Shown here in pieces: positions 11,766 to 21,980 of a DNA stretch of 64,000 nt; positions within the stretch are counted from its first letter, which is position 1; the number at the start of each line of letters is the position of its first letter. The notes under the pieces were generated by a model. That model was given only the letters and a program-made list of their open reading frames with translations. It made no database searches and was not told where the DNA came from. Source of the DNA: Amoebophrya sp. A120. Its lineage: Eukaryota > Sar > Dinophyceae > Syndiniales > Amoebophryaceae. The position numbers and the translations under genes were made by a program. The DNA is taken from contig CAJINV010000005.1 in the NCBI GenBank assembly GCA_905178155.1, forward strand, positions 1,046,564 through 1,110,563. Direction: 5' to 3'.

Positions 11766-12706
11766 AGGATGGAAAGGAATTGATTTGAGCAATGATTTGA
11801 AAATGTGAGTAGAAATATTTTTAATGATGACTTTTCAACTTAAGCAGGTATCGTACTATCATTCAGGTCAATCAGACGCATGATGAACAGGATCGGTTTA
11901 TCACTTCAACTTGGAATAGAAATACAAGAACTTATGATCGTGGGTTTTAGATATTCTTCGCACAACACTGATTTGCAATCTTTACGCTGCTGTAGCTGTT
12001 GCCAAGAGAAGGGTTAATGCAAGAAAAATGCAGCTCGGAAACGGAAAAGTCGTTGAGCCAGGCGGTACTTCCCGCGGGGGAGCGTTGAGACAAAAAGTTG
12101 GCAAGCGGCAAATCGTAACAGTACCTTTTAGACCGTATTTCTAATTAGTGAGCACTCTCCTGGACTCTCTTTCCCTTTGTTTCTTCCATTTTTACCAGTT
12201 CGTATGGCAGTAGTACCGTCACAGAGTTTTACATCACCTTGTTTATAATACCATACTTGCGCATTGACGACGTTGTCACATTCCAAACCTGTACAGCTAA
12301 GAAAGTTCTCTGCAGTATTGTGAAACTTGATTCTGTTGCTTGTCCATCATCAAAAGGCTTAGCTGAGACGCAACCCTTAGGTTGTTGGCGGACACAAAGT
12401 GCACCTTTCGTTTGTGTTACTGTGCTGTCGAGCAGAGAGTGATTTTTACCCGCTTCTATTCTAGACGAACAAACACATGGAAGGGAAAGTGGAGAGACAA
12501 AATATGAGCGAAAATTCAGCTAAAAAGAAAAAGAAAAAAGCGCTTCAAGTCAAACCGGTTCATTTGCGTCAAACCGGGTTGTACAAGAAGACCCTTGATT
12601 TTCCTGCGTCTTTCGGTGCATAAGTCAATGGGTCTACTTACGCTTGCCGCCTTGTAAGTAGATTTCGTTTGTGAAGAAAATCTCATCTACTGTCTTGCAC
12701 AAAACT
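11766..12706. other. Intergenic, no gene recognised
   Basis: Spacer before the MAP kinase. Nothing in either strand resembles a gene, and no inverted-repeat element was seen. Confidence 0.5.
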
Positions 12707-15330
12707 ATGGCCACAAAGAACGTGCAATTTGAGGTGACGGGGAGCAAGCCTCCCGCCCCGAAGCCGATGAAGAAGCAATTGTGGTCTCTGAATCCGGACC
12801 GCTACGACATCGATACGGTCATCGGGACGGGGTCCTATGGTAAGTGGAAGTTTATGGATCCTGGATGAAGATCGCAAGATAGAATTTCTATGCGAGACAT
12901 TCCTCTGTCGTACTACAGGACCGTGCACCAAGAACAGTGGATGGAAGTAAGCCACAGACCACTGCCAAGAGCATATTTTTTCCCACATCCACAACAGGTC
13001 AAGTGTACGGTGCACAGGACAAGTTTACGGGGAAGAAGGTCGCGATAAAGCGGTCGAAGGACGTGTTTGGTGAACTGACGGACTGCAAGCGAATGCTGAG
13101 GGAAATCGCCATACTGAACCGGATCGAGCACAAAAACGTCGTGCACCTGCACGAGCTGTATCTGCTGCCGAACCCTGCAAATTTCACAGAGATCGCCCTG
13201 GTCTTGGAGCAGTGTCAGTTTGATCTAAAGAAGCTGTACTTATTTTTTTGCTGCTATAATGATAATTCTGTTTCATGTATGCTTTTTTCGGTTCTTTCGC
13301 ATGCTGTGATTGTGCCATGTGCATGTCCACCTTCGGGAGCATCTTTCTTGATTAGAGAAACTGAAGCGTTACGAGCCTGTTTCACCAAAATGCACTGGAT
13401 TTTGAATCAGATTCAAATCGACGGAGCAGCTGAATGAAGCAGAATCAAGGACCTTGTTCTACCGGATTTGCTGCGGCGTCAACTACCTCCACTCACAGGG
13501 CGTCTGGCACCGCGACCTGAAACCAGCAAATGTATCATTGAACGATTTTTGCGTGACATATTCTGATTGCATCACACACTATCATTTTTATTTTCCGCTT
13601 GAAAAGGGTACTGTATCGTGCATAAAGATAAAACGCATGTCGAAAACCTACAGATCCTTCTCAACACGGACTGCACGGTGAAAGTGTGCTATCGCAAGAA
13701 AAAAACTGTCTTAGTCTCAACTTGTAATGCCGCGGACATTCTTTTTTCCTTGAGACCACAGGCTTTTGTCATAACATGCTCGACATGCAAGTGCAACCTA
13801 AGTCATCTTTCATTCGTGTTTTCTCTTGCTTCTGGCGCATCATTTCGTCCTGAGCGAATTTGTATTGCCGATTCTGCAAAGGTTTGAGACTGAGACAGTT
13901 TTTTCCTGGGATATGTGCGACTTCGGGCTGGCCCGCGCGGTTGGTCAGGACAACATGTCCCTGCAGATGCTGGAGCAGGGGGCTCAGGATGCACACGTGA
14001 AGCGCGACCTCACCGCCCACGTGGTCACCCGGTGGTACCGCGCGCCGGAGCTGATTCTGCTGCACGAAAACTACACGGAAGCGATTGACGTGTGGAGTCT
14101 CGGGTGCATCCTGTTCGAGGTGATGCTCATGGAAAAGAGATACTGCGAGAAGGCAGACATTCCGAAGAAGCGCGTGCCCCTGTTCCCGGGGGCCTGCTGC
14201 TACCCACTCAGTCCGCGGAAGGACAAGAACGACAATCCGATCGAGGTATAATGGAGATCAGGAGCGATTTTTGCAGTTGCTGCATTTAAACCGTTGTACA
14301 TTTATTTTTTGTTGTGCATAAAGTTAAAGTAGCATACGGAAAAATTCATCTCAGGTCGACCGCAAGCACGTGGACCAGCTGCGCGTGATTTTTGAGCACA
14401 CTGGGACGCCCAGCAAAGCCGACTACGAGTTTTTGAGCAATCCCGACGCTAAGCACTACTTGAAGAAGCACTTTCCCTCAGAGACGGCGAAGAAGCCGAT
14501 CTGGTTTTACCACCGCTTAAACGGCATTGAACCGAAGCTGCACGATCTGCTGTCCAGGTAGAAAGGATAGTAAGTTGTAATTGACGAATTATAGTTGTTA
14601 TACAAAGTTTGCCTACAGAAGTAGAATGAGGAACGAAACGAAATCTGGTGTAGCTGTTCATGCAGGAGTAGATCAAACACTTCTACTTCCAGAAAAACCC
14701 AATAACTCCGCCAGGTTGCTCGTGTTCAACCCGCAGAAACGCATGTCCCTGATGGATTGCATGCACCACGATTTTCTCGCGAAAACGGTCCGCGAAGAGG
14801 AGGCCCGAGGGAACTTTTTGCCGGGCCGGGGGCCGCACCGGGGGGAGGACGTCGATATGATGGACATGAACGGGAACTGCATCGTGGAAAGCATCAAGTT
14901 GCCGTTTCCGGACCACTATCAAATGCAAAAATGTCTGGGTCTGGAAGAATGAAAGATTTATCATGCTTGTCTGGCATGACTGTTAACTCTGTGATGCTTA
15001 GGCGTAAAAAGATCCTCTTGCGTGTCATGCAAAAATGGAGCCTGTCATGCGGAATACGCAACATACAGGAGCTCAAAAACTTGTCATGCTTGGTCACCTA
15101 TATCAGTGAGCTCATTACTGATACAGTCGCATCACAAGTTTCCAGACCCAGACATATTTGCATTTGATAACCACCTGGAGATGAATGAACCGGAGTTGCG
15201 CCAGTACTACGTGTACGGATTGGAAGTGAGACTAAATTTCGTGGAACGCACAGGAGGCAAGCATCGCAGTAAAGGATCCATATTTGCAGTGTTGGAACGC
15301 GGTGGATTTAACTTGTCATGCGAGCAGTGA
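12707..15330 (+). CDS. MAP kinase, MAPK2-like, with T-A-H activation motif
   Basis: Eight exons: 12707-12839, 12998-13235, 13411-13531, 13654-13689, 13919-14245, 14355-14557, 14715-14916 and 15175-15330 (1416 bases, 471 residues). All conserved kinase landmarks fall in place across junctions: [57 protein letters not shown]-type [14 protein letters not shown] precedes the catalytic loop. The activation motif, TxY in most MAP kinases, reads TAH in [15 protein letters not shown]. This resembles the TSH-type MAPK2 of apicomplexans, so an alveolate MAPK2 orthologue is likely. Two junctions are introners; the five others are GT-AG. The last 35 or so residues lie over degenerate introner-like sequence, so the true C-terminus may differ. 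Confidence 0.88.
13690..13913. mobile_element. Introner, family 3, in the MAP kinase DFG region
   Basis: 224-bp element with duplication TGTGC at 13685-13689 and 13914-13918. Ends are TATCGCAAGAAAAAAACTGT and GACAGTTTTTTCCTGGGATA. Removal joins KVC to DFGLAR, reconstituting the DFG motif. Confidence 0.93.
14917..15169. mobile_element. Introner, family 1
   Basis: 253-bp element with duplication ACCAC at 14912-14916 and 15170-15174. Ends are TATCAAATGCAAAAATGTCT and AGACATATTTGCATTTGATA, a near-perfect inverted repeat. Removal joins LPFPDH to LEMNEPEL in phase 0. Confidence 0.92.
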
Positions 15331-16492
15331 TTCAGAGCAGTTTAGTTACAGTAGGGGAGCTGCGTGCTCCTGCACTGGACCTGCAACAGGTTGTGCGTAC
15401 ACGATCTGTAGTTTATTTGCAAGTGATAACGGGCAGGAAGAGTCGATTAGCCGCGTGCGCGACCAGAATAACCGCCGCACCAGGAGCGTCAACATGCACC
15501 GGTGAGAAAGGTGGGTGAATCTTGTGTGCCAGGTGGGTTTCCGGAGAAGCATCCCTGCTATTTTTAGTTGTTGCGCGCCCACAATTTCGAAATTCTTTCA
15601 ATTTTTCAAAGAAAACCTTTAACCTAATCATGCACCGACTACGGATACATTGGAATTGGTCCAGAGATGACAAAAAGAAAGTTTTTCGATATGACATGCG
15701 CATATCACAAAGTCGAGAGATTACCTTTTACTAGCAAAGAGAGAGTACCTCTACCAGAGTCTACCATAACTGAAATTTTGGAAGAAAGATTACAAGCGAA
15801 GATTTTTCATGAAATGCCATGTAAAAAACAGGTTTTTGATTTACAAAATTATATTTCACCACATTGTCGTTTTGTCATGAAGTGTTTGTAGGATGGTTTC
15901 GCGTACTAGTAGCGGAAGGGCTACTTCAGATGCAAATGAATTTTGATGATTTAGTTTCAAGAAGGCGAGCACAGCACTTTTTCATGAACGAGCATGCCCT
16001 TGCAGAGGTATTAATTTACTTGGCACTAACTACAAAAATCGCAAACGGCGATGATGTGACCATGACACGCACAGGATTCCAAGCATGACCATACAACCCC
16101 TTTTGGCATCGAAAGTCAACATCAATTACCCTGCTATAATTGACGCTCATTTATTCGTCTTCAAGAGAATTTTTTGTGAACAGCAATCGGAACTAGCAAG
16201 AAAAAGTCTATTTGTTGCGACTTTTAGCTGTCGTCGTTTCAGCGTGTTTTTGTACCGCGGGGCGTGTTCATGCCTCCATCCCGAATACCCGGAGTCTTCA
16301 CCGACTGATGACTGGCTACTCAACGTAGCATCTAATGTCCGGTGGAGAAACTTCTGGCGTACTTAACAGCTTTCTCACAAATACGACGAGAGGCACGACT
16401 CTACTTCGGTTCTTCCAATAAAGGCGATTAGAATCCAAATCTCAGATCAACGTCTTCCTCGTGTAAATAAAAATCGAAAAGCAAAACCGAAG
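15331..16492. other. Intergenic, possible degenerate element
   Basis: AT-rich spacer. Short open frames (such as 15667-15891) have protein-like stretches but no recognised family. The part just upstream (about 15230-15330) has an introner-like AACTTGTCATGC motif, suggesting decayed element sequence. Confidence 0.4.
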
Positions 16493-19171
16493 ATGACGTC
16501 CCCCGTGTCGTCCCCTACATCTTCCGGTCAGGGAAATGCCAGTAGCGGTGTGTTGGAAAAGAAAGCGCAAGGAGCTGCCTCGTCTTCCACGGACGTCGCT
16601 GCGGTATACTGTTCTTTAGACTTTTCTCACTTTGCTTGCCACGCTACCTAACATTCTATTCAATTTTCATATTGCATTGTCGATGTCTTGTTCAAGTGAA
16701 GGTGGTCGAATAAATCGTTTTCATCTCAAGTTTGGTCTTTCCATCGACATCGTTCCTTTCCAGGCGCCATCCGCTGCCGCAGCTCCGTCCGGGGGTTCAT
16801 CGAAGTCGGACAGCAAAGACTACTACGGGGCGTATGGTCAGGAGCAGGACTTTTACGACTACAACACGGGCGGAGATCATGATTACAACTACGACTATCA
16901 CGGACAAGCAGGAGCAGGGGCTGCTGGTCCGGCACACGACCAGCAGCACGACGAGGCCTACGACCCCAACTACGACTACAGCCAGGACTACAGCAACAGC
17001 AACGTGGCGTCTTCCACGTCCTACCACGACTACAACAATTACTACCCGCCGACCAGTGCTTCCGGGGAGCACAACTACTACGCGATCCCGATCGCAATGG
17101 AGCCCTACGCGATTTTGGAAGAAGCCTCGCAAAAAATCAGCTACAACACGGACTGGGCTGGGCGGGAAATCCGGAAGCAGATGGCGCAGTGCCGGGTTCG
17201 CCTGCAGGAACACGTGATCCACCGGAGGCGACAGGTGTCCGACGCGGACACGGACAGCGAGGACGATGAAAACGTATCGCAAGAAAAAAGTGTTACAGTT
17301 ACACATTGTGTTGCAGGCCACGCAAGACAGACAAGCTCTGTCATGCCGGATATGCATAGGAGCCTCGTTTCATAGGTGTTTTCCCGTAGGATTTCTGCAT
17401 TGCAAATTTTCTCTCTCATGCAAAGAAATTTGCGTTGCTGAATTCACTACAAATGTGTAACTGTAACACTTTTTTCGTGGGATAAAACGAGGCGTTTTAC
17501 GACTACCGCCAGCATTTGAACCAGCATTTGCAGGAGGCTTGGACGAAAAAGCAGCAGGAACAACTGGAAAAAGATTTGGTTCCCGTGTTTGAGTTCTTGG
17601 ATTCTTTCCACTTAGTGGGGCAGCAACTGGAGTTCATCGCGTCGCAAGTCTCGCAAACCTCCATGGCTCTCGCGGAAAACGTGACCAACTGGTGCGCGGC
17701 GGAGTACGGCTGGACCAAGCACGTGCAGACGTTGAACATGAAAAGCAGCGACTTGCGGCACAAACAGGCCATCGCCCAGGCGAACAACAATCGAGTCAAG
17801 TATAAATGAATGTAGTTTTTGTGCTTCCATGATGGTACACGTTCTTTGGATAAAAATGGCAGAATTTCGAAGTTGTAGAATAAGTTCTTCTCTGTAATTT
17901 TTACGAAGTAAAAATGCGTTGTAGTTCGTGCATGGCACAATAAAGCTGCCTATGAGACCACTTAAAACACCGACCTCCACGGCAATATCAGGCAGCAGAT
18001 GCTCCTTATCGGGGAGGAGCAGAAGCCGTCTTGGTTTTCGCGGAAGGGGAAGTCGCTTGAAAAGCTCGCTGAGGACCAGCATCGACACCAGCAGGCCATC
18101 GCGGATTTTGAGGAGCAGCAGGAGAGTCTGGAAACGGTGAAATCGAAGTTGATTCCGCAGGTCCATGAAGACCTGGAGAAGAAGCGGAAGGAGATTTTGC
18201 AGGCGGTGGACGACCTGTTTCTCAAAGCGAACTTCGTCGTCGGCTACAAGACGGACCCGAAGGAGTTCCGGAAAACCACGCTCGGGGAAGACAAAACCGC
18301 GGCCGGAGGAAGTGCCGGCACAGCAGGTTTTTCGGCGGATGAGTTGGGTCCGCCGCTGTCGTCCAAGCAGTCGCTCAGTGCTAGCGACGAAAAAGGTATG
18401 AACGTGAAGCAGGCGAGTAAAGTGACGCCGGTAGACAACGTGCGCATGGCGGATGAAGTGGCGGTTCCAGCTGAGCACCACGCGGAGAACGAAAATGATG
18501 TGTCTTCAAAGGAGCAAACCAGTAGAAAAGATGTGGATGGAAGTGCCAATAAGGGTGGAAAACCTCCTGGTTCTACCAGTATGTTGAAAGGCTTTGGAAA
18601 AGGAAAACCGGAGGCGCCCCCGAGTAGTTTTCATCCGAGCGCAGGAGCTGCGGATGCGGAAAGTGCGAAGCGCCCGGTGGCGTTTCCGAGCAGGACTGGT
18701 CCCGCTGCTGAGGCAGACAAACCCGCGGCTCCCCCGGTCGCAGCCGCGGCGAATGTGGAAACCCCAAAGCGGCCGGGCGCGCCACCACCGACGACCGAGA
18801 AAGAGATATCGAAAGAAGAAGGTGTAAGCGAAACCACGTCTGTCACACCCAGCGTAGCCGCGACCGTGAGCACCTCAACAGCGGCTACGTCCGCTGTGGT
18901 GTATGAACCCCCGGCACCGCCACCACCAGCACCAGCTGCTGTTGCGCAAGAGACGAAAAGTACTTCCGAAGAGGAGATTGTCGTCGCGGAACCGGAACGA
19001 GGCAGTGCTGCAGGGGGACAAGACCAATTGCCGGGCGCGGTGGTGACTGAAGCAACTACGGGAAAGAAGGCCTCGAAAGGGAAGAAGAAGAAAGGGAAAA
19101 ACGGAGGCTCAGCTGCGTCTTCCTCATCGTCGTCCAGGATTCTGGAGGCGGCAAACAATCCTTTGGCTTAG
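16493..19171 (+). CDS. Tyr/Asp-rich and coiled-coil protein of unknown function
   Basis: Four exons: 16493-16603, 16764-17274, 17490-17799 and 17992-19171 (2112 bases, 703 residues). Introns 16604-16763 and 17800-17991 are GT-AG; the middle one is an introner. The N-terminal part is Ser-rich then strongly Tyr/Asp-rich (DYYGAYGQEQDFYDYN and similar). The centre, about residues 150-400, is ordered and largely helical with a long coiled coil (DQHRHQQAIADFEEQQESLE). The C-terminal 300 residues are Ala/Pro/Glu-rich and disordered, ending in a Lys/Ser-rich tail. I do not recognise the central domain. The ATG at 16493 begins an exon that joins in frame, so it is a good start. Confidence 0.75.
17275..17484. 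mobile_element. Introner, family 3
   Basis: 210-bp element with duplication AAACG at 17270-17274 and 17485-17489. Ends TATCGCAAGAAAAAAGTGTT and AACACTTTTTTCGTGGGATA are inverted repeats extending over about 30 bases. Removal joins SEDDEN to EAFYDYRQ in phase 1. Confidence 0.93.
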
Positions 19172-19705
19172 CGGTTGCTCGGGAAGGGAAACGCTTTCTT
19201 TTTTCCGCCCTTGAAAACAAGCATGCTAGCGTAGTGCTTCGGTTTTTTTGAAACGAGCATCAATGGTAAGTTCTGCTTTTCTTGCAAAGATTGGAAGTTG
19301 GATTGAGCACCCATCATCAGTCGTATCCCGGTGAGCAGAAGGCTATCGCTGTGTAAGTAGGTAGATCAGAGGTGAACAGTTTAAAATTCGGCAGTTCTGC
19401 CTCCCTTGTTGTGGCCGGCTCGCTTGAAGATGCCAGTTACAAGGGCCGTGTTTTTGCGATAATGCGCTTACAAGGTCGAGAAGCCGCATGGAAGGTTAAA
19501 GTTATTGGAGAGAGCAGAGCAACATCAAAATCTCTCAACCCGAGATGGCTGCGTCAGAAAAAAATATCAATCAAGAGGGAAAACATTCGTATAAACAACG
19601 AGTTGAGAAGTCTCGATGAAGAATTATGAGGAAATGTTTCGCAATCTACTAAGTATTCGAAGGAACCAGTAAGTACCTTTCTGATATCAAACACCTTCGT
19701 CGAAG
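19172..19705. other. Intergenic, no gene recognised
   Basis: A short open frame at 19372-19629 has no recognised family and uses no clear start. Nothing else supported. Confidence 0.45.
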
Positions 19706-21204
19706 ATGATGCAGCAGTCTCCATCTCCGCACCGTTCGGCATCGGCGCCCTCCACGGCTCCCCGCAGCCGTGGCCGCTGCTCTACTGCAGCGTGGGTTTT
19801 TCTCGCAGCAAGCTTACGCGAACTTTATTTGCGTGGCCCGCAGCTGCAAGATCCTGAGTCGCATACTCTTGTTTCGGTGTGGGGCGTCGTCGCGGACGAG
19901 CACGGTGCGCAAGAACGCAAATCGGAATCCTCAATTTCTGACGCTGGGGAAACCAGTGTCTTGCTTCGAAGCGAGCATTTGCAAAACGGCAAGGATTTGC
20001 AGAGGAGAGAAACAGAAGACCGACATCATGACCATTCTGCGGGAAGAGTGTCAACATCTTCCTTTCGTTCCAGCCAGAACGAAGGAAAAGTCCATCCAAC
20101 GCAAAAGCCGAAGCCAGGGAAGCAGCTGAGGGACGAAGCAGCAGTAGCTGCAGCACAAGAAGAACCGCCGGAAGATAGGACGAAAAACCCAAACGCGATT
20201 CCGACACGGGACAAGAACTTGAAGATGCAGGACAAGCACGAGTTTTTGCTGAACAGTACTGCTAGCACTGCTTCGCTGGCACAAGAACATCAAGGCCAAC
20301 AAAGCGTCGCGAAGGTTGGCAGAGGAGCTGCGGGGAGAAATAAACGCGCTGGTCGTGCAAAGGGTGATACGATCAAGGCGCTGTGCGAAAAGTACGAGCG
20401 GCATAGCGATATTTCCGACGGGAGCCTGTGTGCGCTGACGACCGACACGCGATGCTCCATAAAAACGCCGGAAGCCGATGACGCAGAGCTTGAGGACCCG
20501 ATCGACGGCCAGTGCTGGGAGATCGGGTCCACCGACTGCCCCTTCGGCACGGAGGGGACCAAGTGCGAAACGATAGACGACTGCGCGGCGGCGGCCGACC
20601 GGGGCAAGGCCAAGTTTTTCGCCTACGGGACCGGCGCAAACGACTACTGGTGCAAAATCTACGACGTTTGCCCTAGGACAGCGGAATAAATACGGGGAAA
20701 CTAAGTTGTCAACTGATCGACCGCCTTTTTTACGAACTGCAATAAAGTGTCTCTGTTGTGGCATGTTATTTTTTGCACCGTTCGTGCTGTGAGGTGGCCT
20801 CGATTTATTTCTTTCGGAGAACCTTTTTTTCAGGGCAGTTTCCTTCATTTTTGCAGAAGAGAAAATATAAGGTGAAAGTGAAACATATTGCAGCAGGAGA
20901 AAATATCAGTGCACGGGTTTTCTTCATCTTCACTGTCATATCCTCCGCGGCGTACAAGGAGAGCTGGACCACAGCCCACGAGTACAAGACCTACAAGTGC
21001 ATCGAAACCGAGAAGGTAGACGGAGGCAAAAACGCGACCGAAAACGACACCTCTACAGAAGACTCCGGGAAAGGTCAAGACGATGGTACAGCAGAAGCGG
21101 AGACTGCGGAAGATCACATGATGCTGATAGCTGCCGGTGGGGCGGGTGCAGCGGTTGTCGGGGGACTGCTGTACTACCACATAAATGTGAAGCCACTGTT
21201 TTAG
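19706..21204 (+). CDS. Cys-rich secreted/surface protein, copy 1 of a tandem pair
   Basis: Exons 19706-20684 and 20951-21204 give 410 residues. A hydrophobic stretch near residues 27-40 (TAAWVFLAASL) may be a signal or signal-anchor. A disordered, charged region follows, containing SSISDAGETSVLLRSEHLQN. The Cys-rich module at the end of exon 1 has spacing C-x14-C-x7-C-x19-C-x7-C followed by CAAAADR, YWCKIYDVCP. Exon 2 carries a Ser/Thr/Glu-rich stalk and a C-terminal membrane helix, MLIAAGGAGAAVVGGLLYY. The next gene shares the same order of parts and many residues, so the two are paralogues. The intron (bounded by GCGG repeats at 20681-20684 and 20947-20950) is non-canonical and inferred from frame and homology. 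A GT-AG alternative (20666-20856) would delete the conserved VCP. Function unknown; exposed on the cell surface by inference. Confidence 0.7.
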
Positions 21205-21980
21205 CGTTTTCACATGAGCAGTTCGTAGAGGAAGCACATCATCTCTCCTTCATTGTTGCGGAGTAGTGGCTGGTTGTAAGAAGCTATGTCAGACATATGT
21301 CAACCTCAACACGTAGAGCAGGAGGTGTAATAAAAAACGCTTTGTTTCCTACTTTTTTGATTCGAGATTGCGGTCTTGTGCATTATAGTGCCGATGAACA
21401 TAGATGAAGTGATGCGGTCGTAAGGACCACACGCATGATTTTCATGGGACGCATTCGTGAATAATAACGGAGAATTCATCGGGCTGGTTGAACACGATGT
21501 TGCATTTGAAACGGAGTCAAGCGCACATGTGCCGTCTTCACTAACGAGCACTGGCAAAACGATCATTCGCATGTGATCTGCGAGTCTTGGCGTCAGCATG
21601 TGTGCGACGGCGCCGAGCTTTGAGTACCTCTTGCGCGGTGGTTGAAGAAGACGTGCGTGGAGCGGCAGTCTGTCAAGCAAGGGAAAACAACAATGAGGAG
21701 GATACTACTGACGAGACGAGTTGGACTTTTTACATCATAGTTAGAAGTTTTCCTTGCCCTTGGTATGACAGAGTGATGGACCAGAGTAGAATTTGTATAA
21801 GTAATTTGAAATTGGTTATTTCTTTGTTTTGCGACCATGTTCCGTGTCCTTTCAATAGCAGGGCGTAATTCAGGGCGTGTCAGGGCGTGATTCGCTGCCA
21901 GCGGATCATGCGAGACTTGAAGAGCAACAGCAAGTGCACAACATGATGCAACGACAGCGGGGCCACGAAAAACAAACCGA
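21205..21980. other. Spacer between the tandem paralogues
   Basis: No supported gene. Short open frames at 21587-21868 show no resemblance to the flanking paralogues. Confidence 0.45.

Noticed and set aside
15522-16366. Possible coding remnants downstream of the MAP kinase
   Set aside because: Several short frames look protein-like but show no family similarity, no consistent frame and no splice-consistent joins.
16797-17357. 186-codon minus-strand open frame rich in Val
   Set aside because: It is the complement of the Tyr/Asp-rich exon; the low-complexity GTA/GTC pattern is a shadow of TAC/GAC codons.
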